NCBI RefSeq assembly: GCF_002776695.1
Contig: NZ_LFJC01000003.1
Span: forward strand, 5,994,013-6,058,012
Source of the DNA: Bradyrhizobium nitroreducens
GTDB lineage: Bacteria; Pseudomonadota; Alphaproteobacteria; Rhizobiales; Xanthobacteraceae
Length of the DNA: 64,000 nucleotides
Reading direction: 5' to 3'
The notes under the pieces: generated by a model
The model's database searches: none
Told to the model about the DNA's origin: nothing
The model's input: the letters and a program-made list of their open reading frames with translations, nothing else
Shown here: positions 57,094 to 64,000 of the stretch, one piece after another
Position numbering within the stretch: position 1 is the first letter of the stretch
Layout: each line of letters begins with the position of its first letter
Made by a program: the position numbers and the translations under genes

Positions 57094-57248
57094 GTGAATT
57101 TGCATCAAGACCGGCCGCGATGCCGCGGGCGGCCGGGCTTATAGCATGCGCCTGACTGTTCGCAGCAAAAAAATGGCCTGATGGAGGCAGGCTTCAAGTA
57201 GGCACGACGGCTGGACTTATCCAGCGCGGCATGGTCCGGATCGGGGCC

Positions 57249-58577
57249 ATGAAACCGCGGATCCTGGACCCCAATCGGCGCGACGTTTTGGCCGGGCTTG
57301 GCGCCTCCCTTGGCGCCTCCCTCGGCGCTTCCGCGGCCGGGCTGTTGGCGGGCGGCGCAACCCCGCCCGTGTCCGCCCAGATTGCCCTTCAGGCCAGGTC
57401 GTCAACCCTCATTCTCCGGCCCGGGCAGCCAGCTACACCAATCTGGGAGCTGGCCGCCGTAAGCCACCTCAGGAACGTCCGTCTCAAGCGCGGCGACCGC
57501 TGCGAGCTGGTGTTTCGGAACGACCTTCCTGTCCCGCTTGCGCCAGTCTGGTACGGCCTGAACGGCGGGGCCGCGACCGACCCGTTGCGAGGGCGCGCGC
57601 CTGCCCTGCCAAATGCGGTCGAAACATCAATCATTTCAATATCCAATGCGGGAACCTTGCTGACCGACTTTCGCCTGTTCGAGGACGGAATGAAGCATCC
57701 CGCGCGCCCGCTTCCGGTCATCGCAGCCGAGACCAGCCCTGAAGTCGTCGACCGTGATGAGGTGCTGTTGATCGAGGAATGGCGCCTGCGTCCGGACGGA
57801 ACGGCGCTTCCCCCGGGGCAGGACCCGAAGGGCTCGGCGCCGCTCTATACGATCAACGGGCAGACTTCATTCGAACTCTCAGCCTTGCGCCATCAGCGGC
57901 TGCGGCTGCGCTTCATCAACGGCTCCCAACGCACTGTTCTCGCAATCAAATTGGAAGGCTACGACGTCCGTGTGATGGCCCTCGACGGCCAGCCCGCCGA
58001 GCCGTTCCCGGCGCGGAACGGCGCCCTGGTGCTCGCCCCGGGCGGACGAGCTGACGCGTTTGTCGATGCGGCCGCATCGGCCGCATTCCTCCTGCACGAC
58101 GGCAAGGAGGCGCGTCCCATCGGAAGCCTCAACATATCGGACCAGATGGAGCGGCGCACACCGCTGGCGCCGCCACAGCCCCTCCCGTCCAACGGCTTGC
58201 CCGAGACGCTCGACCTCCGCGGCGCCCTGCGGTTCGATGTCGCGCTCGGCGCGCCCGACGCCGGCTGGACCCGGCCGGCAGGCTTCTCCACCGCCTCCAC
58301 CCCCGCCTTCCGCACCAAGGCCGGCCGCACCGTCGTGCTGACACTGAAGAGCCCTGGCCCGATCACGACCGTGTTCCACCTGCACGGCCACTCTTTCCGC
58401 CTGCTCGACAAGCTCGACGACGGCTGGAAGCCCTACTGGCTCGACACGCTGGCGGTCGAGCCCGGCCAGACCCAGCGCATCGCCTTCGCGGCGACCTCCC
58501 CCGGACGCTGGCTGATCGAGTCGGTTGCAACGGACTGGGCCGCGCCGCGGCTGGTGCGCTGGTACGCGGTGGAGTGA
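57249..58577 (+). CDS. Multicopper-oxidase-fold protein with most copper ligands lost, Tat-exported
   Basis: About 442 residues. A twin-arginine signal is visible (NRRDVLAGLGASLGASLGAS). Three cupredoxin domains follow in the SufI/CueO style. The first copper motif HWHG is replaced by VWYGLNG, and the C-terminal HCHxxxHxxxGM motif is replaced by ESVATDWAAPRLVRWY; only FHLHGHSFRLL near residue 375 survives. It therefore cannot hold the usual type 1 and trinuclear centres and is probably not an oxidase; FtsP/SufI is a known example of a copper-free member with a structural role. An ATG at 57249 fits the Tat n-region better than one 18 bp upstream. The transcript runs opposite to tig. Confidence 0.8.
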   Translation: MKPRILDPNRRDVLAGLGASLGASLGASAAGLLAGGATPPVSAQIALQARSSTLILRPGQPATPIWELAAVSHLRNVRLKRGDRCELVFRNDLPVPLAPVWYGLNGGAATDPLRGRAPALPNAVETSIISISNAGTLLTDFRLFEDGMKHPARPLPVIAAETSPEVVDRDEVLLIEEWRLRPDGTALPPGQDPKGSAPLYTINGQTSFELSALRHQRLRLRFINGSQRTVLAIKLEGYDVRVMALDGQPAEPFPARNGALVLAPGGRADAFVDAAASAAFLLHDGKEARPIGSLNISDQMERRTPLAPPQPLPSNGLPETLDLRGALRFDVALGAPDAGWTRPAGFSTASTPAFRTKAGRTVVLTLKSPGPITTVFHLHGHSFRLLDKLDDGWKPYWLDTLAVEPGQTQRIAFAATSPGRWLIESVATDWAAPRLVRWYAVE

Positions 58578-58584
58578 GCCTCAG

Positions 58585-59019
58585 CTAGAGCGTCCAAAGG
58601 TAGCGAGCGTCGGGCTCCTTCTCCTCGTTTCGCGCCCCGTCAGTCTGCTCGACCAGCGCGAAGCCGCGCGCCTCGTAGAAGCGGCGCGCCCGCGTGTTGC
58701 GCTGGAACGTCCAGAGCTCCAACCGATCACAGACCTGCTTGGCGACATCAAGGAGCTCGGTGCCGGCACCGCGGCCCTGGGCCGCTGGAAGCACGTAGAG
58801 CTGCTCGACCCAGCCCTCACGGAACGCAATGATCCCGCTCAGCACCTCGTCGTCGAAACATCCCCACACGCGGCACGTCGGAAAGACACGCTCGCGATAG
58901 AACCAGCGGTCCTCATCCGGCGTGTGTAGCCCAACGAGCCACGGCATCGCCTTGTCGAACGCGATCCGATGGACTTGCGCGGCCGCGCCCATGTCGGCGA
59001 GCGCGAGCTGTCTGAGCAC
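58585..59019 (-). CDS. GNAT-family N-acetyltransferase
   Basis: 144 residues with the GNAT acetyl-CoA motif A (VEQLYVLPAAQGRGAGTELL, about residues 71-90) followed by the helix and the late RARRFYEARGFALVEQTDG motif B. It transfers an acetyl group from acetyl-CoA to an unknown amine. The GTG start overlaps the last base of the upstream nnr stop codon (TAGTG), so the two genes are translationally coupled. The substrate cannot be read from sequence. Confidence 0.85.
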   Translation of the reverse strand: MLRQLALADMGAAAQVHRIAFDKAMPWLVGLHTPDEDRWFYRERVFPTCRVWGCFDDEVLSGIIAFREGWVEQLYVLPAAQGRGAGTELLDVAKQVCDRLELWTFQRNTRARRFYEARGFALVEQTDGARNEEKEPDARYLWTL

Positions 59020-60518
59020 TAGTACTCGACCCCGAGCGCATCATAGATCCGTCGGTGCACGGCCGGCAGCGTCTCGGTGAGATCCTCCGCGATCAGTCCC
59101 GGCCCCGCCTCGCGCGCCGCCTCACCATGCATCCAGACGCCGATACTGGCGGCTTCGAACGCCGGCACGCCCTGCGCCAGCAGCCCCGCGATGATGCCGG
59201 ACAGCACGTCGCCGGCGCCGGCGGTGGCGAGCCAGGGCGGCGCATTGGCGGCGATGGTGGCGCGGCCGTCGGGGGCGGCGATCGTGGTGTCGGGTCCCTT
59301 CAGGAGCACGACGGCGCCGGAGCGCTCGGCGGCGGCGCGCACGCGCTCCAGCTTGGAGCGACCGGGAAATTTGTTGCTGAGGTCGGAGAACAGGCGCGGA
59401 AACTCGCCTTCGTGCGGCGTCAGCACCACCGCATTGTGCTGCGACGACTTGATCTGTTCGAACAGCCGCTCCGGCTTTGCGGCAAAGCTCGTCAACGCAT
59501 CGGCATCGAGCACCAGATGCCGCTGCGCCGTGAGCGCGGTGTGGACGAGATCGCAGGTGCGCTCACCGATTCCCGCGCCGGGGCCGATGATGCAGGTGTT
59601 GTAGCGCTTGTCGCCGAGCAGCTCGCCGAACTCGATCGCGGTATCGACGGGGCGAACCATCACGGCCGTGAGCGCGGCCGCGTTGATCGCGAGCGCATCG
59701 CGCGGGCTCGCCAGCGTGACGAGGCCCGCCCCTGCCCGCAGCGCGCCGCGCGCGGCGAGCCGGGCGGCGCCGGTCGCCGCCGCGTCGCCGGAGACCGCCA
59801 GCACATGACCGCGCGCGTATTTGTGGCCGTCCATGCCCGGCACCGGAAAGGCGCTGCCCCAGGCATCCGGATCGTTCTCGAAAGTCTGCGGAGCGATCTC
59901 GTCCAGCACCTGCGGCTCGATGCCGATGTCGGCGACGCGCACCCGGCCGCAATGCTTCCGGCCCGGCAGCAACAGATGCGCCGGTTTCTTGCGGAAGAAG
60001 GTGACGGTCTCGGTGGCGTTCACCGCCGCGCCCATCACCGCCGCGCTGGTGCCGTTGATGCCACTCGGCAGGTCGACCGCGAGCACCACGGCGCCGTTGG
60101 CGTTGATCGCCTCGATCATCGCGCGCGCCTCGCCGTCGACGGGACGGCTGAGGCCGGCGCCGAACAGCGCATCGATGATCAGCGCGGGCCGTCCGATCGC
60201 CTGCGGATTGAAAGGAAGCACCGGGTGCTTCCAGCCGCGCGCGGCGGAGGCCGCGTCGCCCTGGAGCTGGTCGCGCTCGCACATCAGGATCACCGAGACC
60301 TCGCGTCCCTGTGCGGCGAGCTCGGCGGCTGCGACGAAACCGTCACCGCCATTGTTGCCGGGGCCGGCCACGATCAGGATCGGCCCCTCCTCGACCAGCG
60401 CGTGGGCGGCCTCGGCGACCGCCTGGCCGGCGCTCAGCATCAGCTTGAAACCGGGCGTGCCGGCCGCGATGGTGAGCTGGTCGGCGCGCTGCATTTCAGC
60501 GGTGGTCAGAACTTCCAT
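59019..60518 (-). CDS. nnr: Bifunctional NAD(P)H-hydrate repair enzyme (epimerase/ADP-dependent dehydratase)
   Basis: 499 residues. The N-terminal YjeF_N epimerase domain (about 1-215) has VAGPGNNGGDGFVAA (residues 49-63) and LPSGINGTSA. The C-terminal carbohydrate-kinase-like dehydratase (about 225-490) has GHKYARGHVLAVSG, LTPHEGEFPRLF, VVLLKGPDT and the ending ATAGAGDVLSGIIAGLLAQG. It repairs hydrated NADH and NADPH. The ATG at 60518 (MEVLTTAEMQRAD) with GGGAAG upstream is the family start; the frame extends further without support. It is coupled to the GNAT gene downstream and divergent from glnB. Confidence 0.94.
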   Translation of the reverse strand: MEVLTTAEMQRADQLTIAAGTPGFKLMLSAGQAVAEAAHALVEEGPILIVAGPGNNGGDGFVAAAELAAQGREVSVILMCERDQLQGDAASAARGWKHPVLPFNPQAIGRPALIIDALFGAGLSRPVDGEARAMIEAINANGAVVLAVDLPSGINGTSAAVMGAAVNATETVTFFRKKPAHLLLPGRKHCGRVRVADIGIEPQVLDEIAPQTFENDPDAWGSAFPVPGMDGHKYARGHVLAVSGDAAATGAARLAARGALRAGAGLVTLASPRDALAINAAALTAVMVRPVDTAIEFGELLGDKRYNTCIIGPGAGIGERTCDLVHTALTAQRHLVLDADALTSFAAKPERLFEQIKSSQHNAVVLTPHEGEFPRLFSDLSNKFPGRSKLERVRAAAERSGAVVLLKGPDTTIAAPDGRATIAANAPPWLATAGAGDVLSGIIAGLLAQGVPAFEAASIGVWMHGEAAREAGPGLIAEDLTETLPAVHRRIYDALGVEY

Positions 60519-60711
60519 GCCACTTCCCTGGTCCAAACGCCTTTTCAACAGGCACGTTCCGTGCCGTCCCACCCTGGGGAACGCTGATCTGCACACATAT
60601 TGAACCGTTTGCCTATTTCGTAGTCTTCGGTATCTTGTGCAGGTCGGCGCCACCCCTCCGGGATGCTCGTTAAAAGGCTGATAACGCTCCAACAATCAGG
60701 GCAATTGCAAC
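60519..60711. other. Upstream half of the nnr-glnB intergenic region
   Basis: No gene is recognised. It contains the nnr 5' region and the zone where NtrC enhancer sites for the glnB promoter would be expected. A weak TGTGCAGGTCGGCGCCA dyad near 60634-60652 is the best candidate by eye. Confidence 0.3.
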
Positions 60712-60729
60712 TTGGCATAGACCCTGCTT
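60712..60729 (+). promoter_or_regulatory. Sigma-54 (-24/-12) promoter of glnB
   Basis: TTGGCATAGACCCTGCTTT: the invariant GG (60714-60715) and GC (60726-60727) are exactly 10 bp apart, in the TTGGCA...TGCTT context of RpoN promoters. It lies about 175 bp upstream of the glnB start. NtrC-dependent transcription of glnB is well documented in Bradyrhizobium. Confidence 0.75.
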
Positions 60730-60843
60730 TCGAGGAAGTCGCTTCGGTTCGTCGTGCTCACTGGCATATATCAGGGTGTGGCCGGCCGTTGTTGCCGGAC
60801 TGGTCAGGGTTTCAGGCATAGCGAAGACAAGATCGTGCGTTAA

Positions 60844-61239
<396 letters not shown>

Positions 61240-61274
61240 GCCGGGTGCTATCCCGAATTTTGCGACACTCCGAC

Positions 61275-61291
61275 TGGAAATAAGGCTGCTT
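61275..61291 (+). promoter_or_regulatory. Possible second -24/-12 promoter in front of glnA
   Basis: TGGAAATAAGGCTGCTT keeps GG (61276-61277), N10, and GC (61288-61289). The -24 half is poor (TGGAAA instead of TGGCAC). It could allow separate nitrogen-controlled transcription of glnA. Confidence 0.35.
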
Positions 61292-61390
61292 CGGCGGCCT
61301 GAATTCGTTTGTGCGGTCGCGCAAAACTCGCCCGAGCGAGAATAATTTTGCTCATCTGGAAACCGACCCGCAGAGCCAAAAGGGGTATGC

Positions 61391-62800
61391 ATGAAGACCG
61401 CCAAAGACGTCCTGAAATCGATCAAGGACAACGACGTGAAGTACGTCGACCTGCGCTTCACCGATCCGCGTGGCAAGTGGCAGCATGTGACGTTCGACGT
61501 CAGCATGATCGATGAAGACATCTTCGCCGAAGGCACGATGTTCGACGGCTCCTCGATCGCCGGCTGGAAGGCGATCAACGAGTCCGACATGTGCCTGATG
61601 CCCGATCCGGTCACCGCGACGATCGACCCGTTCTTCGCCGAGACCACCATGGTCATCACCTGCGACGTGCTCGAGCCGACCACCGGCGAGCCCTACAACC
61701 GCGACCCCCGCGGCATCGCCAAGAAGGCCGAGGCCATGGTGAAGTCGATGGGCGTGGGCGACAGCGTGTTCGTCGGCCCCGAGGCCGAGTTCTTCGTGTT
61801 CGACGACGTGCGCTATTCGGCCGAACCTTACAAGACCGGTTTCCGGCTCGACTCCTCGGAGCTGCCGACCAACTCCGACACCGAATATGAAGGCGGCAAT
61901 CTCGGCCACCGCATCCGCACCAAGGGCGGCTACTTCCCCGTTCCGCCGCAGGACTCGGTGCAGGACATGCGCTCCGAAATGCTGGGCGCCATGGCCAAGA
62001 TGGGCGTCAAGGTCGAGAAGCACCACCACGAGGTCGCCTCCGCCCAGCACGAGCTCGGCATGAAGTTCGACACGCTGACGCTGATGGCCGACCACATGCA
62101 GATCTACAAGTACTGCATCCACCAGGTCGCGCACATCTACGGCAAGACCGCCACCTTCATGCCGAAGCCGATCTTCGGCGACAACGGCTCGGGCATGCAC
62201 GTGCACCAGTCGATCTGGAAGGACGGCAAGCCGGTGTTCGCCGGCAACAAATACGCCGACCTGTCGGAGACCTGCCTGCACTACATCGGCGGCATCATCA
62301 AGCACGCCAAGGCGATCAACGCCTTCACCAACCCGTCGACCAACTCCTACAAGCGTCTGGTCCCGGGCTATGAAGCCCCCGTGCTGCTCGCCTACTCCGC
62401 GCGCAACCGCTCGGCCTCCTGCCGCATCCCCTACACCGCTTCGCCGAAGGCCAAGCGCGTCGAGGTGCGCTTCCCCGATCCGATGGCCAACCCCTATCTC
62501 GGCTTCGCCGCGATGCTGATGGCCGGCCTCGACGGCATCAAGAACAAGATCGATCCGGGTCCGGCGATGGACAAGGACCTCTACGATCTGCCGAAGGAAG
62601 AGCTGAAGCAGATCCCGACCGTCTGCGGCTCGCTCCGCGAGGCGCTGGAAAACCTCGACAAGGACCGCGGCTTCCTCAAGGCCGGCGGCGTGTTCGATGA
62701 CGACTTCATCGACGCCTACATCGAGCTGAAGATGACCGAAGTCGCCCGCTTCGAGATGACCCCGCACCCGGTCGAGTTCGAGATGTACTACTCGGGCTAG
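61391..62800 (+). CDS. glnA: Type I glutamine synthetase
   Basis: 469 residues, the normal GSI size. The N-terminal beta-grasp begins [20 protein letters not shown] with the latch residue Asp in FDGSSIAGW. Catalytic signatures include [35 protein letters not shown] and the adenylylation site in [10 protein letters not shown] (Tyr near 397), so it is expected to be regulated by GlnE and P-II. It makes glutamine from glutamate and ammonia. AAGGGG precedes the ATG. Confidence 0.98.
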   Translation: MKTAKDVLKSIKDNDVKYVDLRFTDPRGKWQHVTFDVSMIDEDIFAEGTMFDGSSIAGWKAINESDMCLMPDPVTATIDPFFAETTMVITCDVLEPTTGEPYNRDPRGIAKKAEAMVKSMGVGDSVFVGPEAEFFVFDDVRYSAEPYKTGFRLDSSELPTNSDTEYEGGNLGHRIRTKGGYFPVPPQDSVQDMRSEMLGAMAKMGVKVEKHHHEVASAQHELGMKFDTLTLMADHMQIYKYCIHQVAHIYGKTATFMPKPIFGDNGSGMHVHQSIWKDGKPVFAGNKYADLSETCLHYIGGIIKHAKAINAFTNPSTNSYKRLVPGYEAPVLLAYSARNRSASCRIPYTASPKAKRVEVRFPDPMANPYLGFAAMLMAGLDGIKNKIDPGPAMDKDLYDLPKEELKQIPTVCGSLREALENLDKDRGFLKAGGVFDDDFIDAYIELKMTEVARFEMTPHPVEFEMYYSG

Positions 62801-62822
62801 GCCCGAACTCACGCGACAAAGC

Positions 62823-62851
62823 AAAAGGCGCTTCCGATGGAAGCGCCTTTT
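62823..62851. terminator. Bidirectional terminator between glnA and the tautomerase gene
   Basis: AAAAGGCGCTTCC-GAT-GGAAGCGCCTTTT is a perfect 13-bp stem with a 3-nt loop and T-runs on both strands. It lies 22 bp after the glnA stop and 20 bp after the convergent gene. Confidence 0.9.
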
Positions 62852-62871
62852 CGTTTTGTGGTCGCGGTGAG

Positions 62872-63135
62872 CTACGGCTTCGGCCGCGCGACCCGCAGCC
62901 CGTCCGCGCCGATCGCGCCGAACGTGCCGGCGATGATCTCGTTCGTCGGCTGCATGCCGCCGAGCGACCAGTGCGAGGGATCCTGCTCCTCGATCCTGAC
63001 CCAGACGTTGCGGCGGAACTCCGCATTGCCCTGCCCTTCGACCTCGACCAGGAGATCGGTGACGCGCTCGAGCAGCGCCTTCTTCTGCGTGGCATCCAGG
63101 ATGCCGCGGACGGTGGAAATGGTGACGTAAGGCAT
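62872..63135 (-). CDS. 4-oxalocrotonate tautomerase-family protein
   Basis: 87 residues starting MPYVTISTVRGILDATQKKA. The proline right after the initiator Met is the catalytic base of the tautomerase superfamily, so the start at ATG 63135 (GGAGAG upstream) is decisive; a TTG four codons upstream would bury the proline. The protein has a single beta-alpha-beta unit and probably oligomerises. The substrate is unknown. Confidence 0.85.
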   Translation of the reverse strand: MPYVTISTVRGILDATQKKALLERVTDLLVEVEGQGNAEFRRNVWVRIEEQDPSHWSLGGMQPTNEIIAGTFGAIGADGLRVARPKP

Positions 63136-63288
63136 GTCTCTCTCCAATCATGTCGTGTGACGACGGCGAAAGATTGGACTGGACAAGCCCGAGACGGCAG
63201 TGGCGGATAAGACAGAGATCGGGCAATTTCCGCCATGCCGCCGCGGGGCCGATCGGATAGGATCGCGCACGTCCCGCCTGGAGGTCCC
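63136..63288. promoter_or_regulatory. Divergent region between tautomerase and GlxA-type regulator genes
   Basis: About 150 bp with no gene. GGAGG at 63281 is the regulator's ribosome site. A regulator of this class commonly acts on the adjacent divergent gene, so an operator is likely here, but none was identified. Confidence 0.3.
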
Positions 63289-64000
63289 ATGAAGCTTGCG
63301 ATTCTCGCCCTGGAAGGCTGCATGCACTCGGCGATATCAGGCGTCGCCGACATCCTGTCGCTCGCCAACCACGTCATGCAGCAGAGCGGCGCCAAGCCCC
63401 GCTTCAGCTGGCAGACGCTCTCGCTCGACGGCAAGCCGGTGCGCGCCGGCGGCGGCCAGATGGTCGCGGTCGATGGCGCGGTCGGGCAACGCGCGCGCTT
63501 CGATGCCATCCTCGTCCCCGGCAACCTCGTCGATCACGTCACCGCGGAGCGCCTGCAACCGCAATATGCCCGCGCCGGCGCCTGGCTCCGGCAGCAGCAC
63601 GCGAACGGCCGGCTGATCGGCGCGTTCTGCAGCGGCGTATTTCTGCTGGCCGGCGCCGGCCTGCTCGACCACCGCCGCGCCACCATCACCTGGTGGCTGC
63701 AAGGCGAGCTGCGGCAGCGCCACCCCACCATCGACCTCGCCGCCGACGCCGTCATCACGATTGCGGACCGCATCGTCTGTGCGGCCGGCCCGATGTCGTG
63801 GGTCGATCTCCTGCTCAGATTGATCGAGCTGGTCGATGGCAAGGACACCGCAAGATTATGCGCGGACTACGTCGTCATCGATACCGCGCAGCGCACCCAG
63901 TCGATCTTCATGCCGGTCGGCTATCTGCTCTCGCAGGACCCGCTGCTGACCAGGGCCGACCTTTTGGTTCGCCGCACCGGCAAGACACCGATGACGGTCA
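63289..64000 (+). CDS. GlxA-family (DJ-1/PfpI plus AraC) transcriptional regulator, cut by window end
   Basis: At least 237 residues, with no stop before the window ends. The start is the ATG at 63289 behind GGAGG. The N-terminal half is a class I glutamine-amidotransferase-like (DJ-1/PfpI) domain: MKLAILALEGCMHSAISGVA at the start, and the nucleophile-elbow cysteine in LIGAFCSGVFLLAGAGLLD (about residue 115). The segment TQSIFMPVGYLLSQDPLLTR leads toward the usual C-terminal AraC HTH, which lies outside. It is probably an activator of a neighbouring catabolic or stress gene. Confidence 0.85.
   Translation, partial: MKLAILALEGCMHSAISGVADILSLANHVMQQSGAKPRFSWQTLSLDGKPVRAGGGQMVAVDGAVGQRARFDAILVPGNLVDHVTAERLQPQYARAGAWLRQQHANGRLIGAFCSGVFLLAGAGLLDHRRATITWWLQGELRQRHPTIDLAADAVITIADRIVCAAGPMSWVDLLLRLIELVDGKDTARLCADYVVIDTAQRTQSIFMPVGYLLSQDPLLTRADLLVRRTGKTPMTV

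Noticed and set aside
56836-57108. N-terminal extension of tig beginning in the tRNA-Leu gene
   Set aside because: The extension is translated tRNA sequence, a well-known annotation artefact; the family start is the ATG at 56835.

Overview
The window looks like chromosome from a Bradyrhizobium-type alphaproteobacterium (Nitrobacteraceae). The right-hand part has the familiar order lon-clpX-clpP-tig and glnB-glnA. Both tRNA genes encode their CCA end, the GC content is high, and the short palindromic repeats near 48.7 kb are of a kind common in that family. Everything is read by eye; no database search was run.

Left and centre (1-49.4 kb) is accessory. It opens with the first codons of a GDP-mannose 4,6-dehydratase (minus strand), a transglutaminase-like cysteine protease, and two transporters plus an isoaspartyl-methyltransferase-like gene on the minus strand. 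An NRPS line follows (4.5-15.0 kb, plus strand). Its first protein has an acyl-CoA-ligase-like loading domain, then T-C-A-T. Next come a broken phosphopantetheinyl transferase remnant, a luciferase-like flavin monooxygenase, and a terminal C-A-T-TE protein whose adenylation pocket reads like a glycine code. From 15.3 to 27.3 kb is a second biosynthetic unit: a fully reducing type I PKS (KS-AT-DH-ER-KR-ACP, no thioesterase) of the size and order of mycobacterial Mas/Pks2, followed by four overlapping or closely spaced genes for condensation-fold acyltransferases, one PapA-like and three mutually paralogous. Facing it is a four-gene MacAB/DevBCA-like exporter (27.3-31.6 kb, minus), then a GT1-type glycosyltransferase (31.8-33.1 kb). 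Together these resemble a pathway that makes a reduced, possibly methyl-branched acyl chain, puts it on a sugar or other carrier, and exports the product. That reading is inference. A LuxR-type regulator and a 4373-residue RTX/VCBS protein with four long internal super-repeats complete the accessory part.

The accessory part ends at a tRNA-Val (49.45-49.52 kb) whose 3' end faces it. To the right is core genome: a GFA-family protein, lon, clpX, clpP, tig, tRNA-Leu, a multicopper-oxidase-fold protein that has lost most copper ligands, a GNAT acetyltransferase, the NAD(P)HX repair enzyme, glnB behind a sigma-54 promoter, glnA, a tautomerase, and the start of a GlxA-type regulator that runs off the end.
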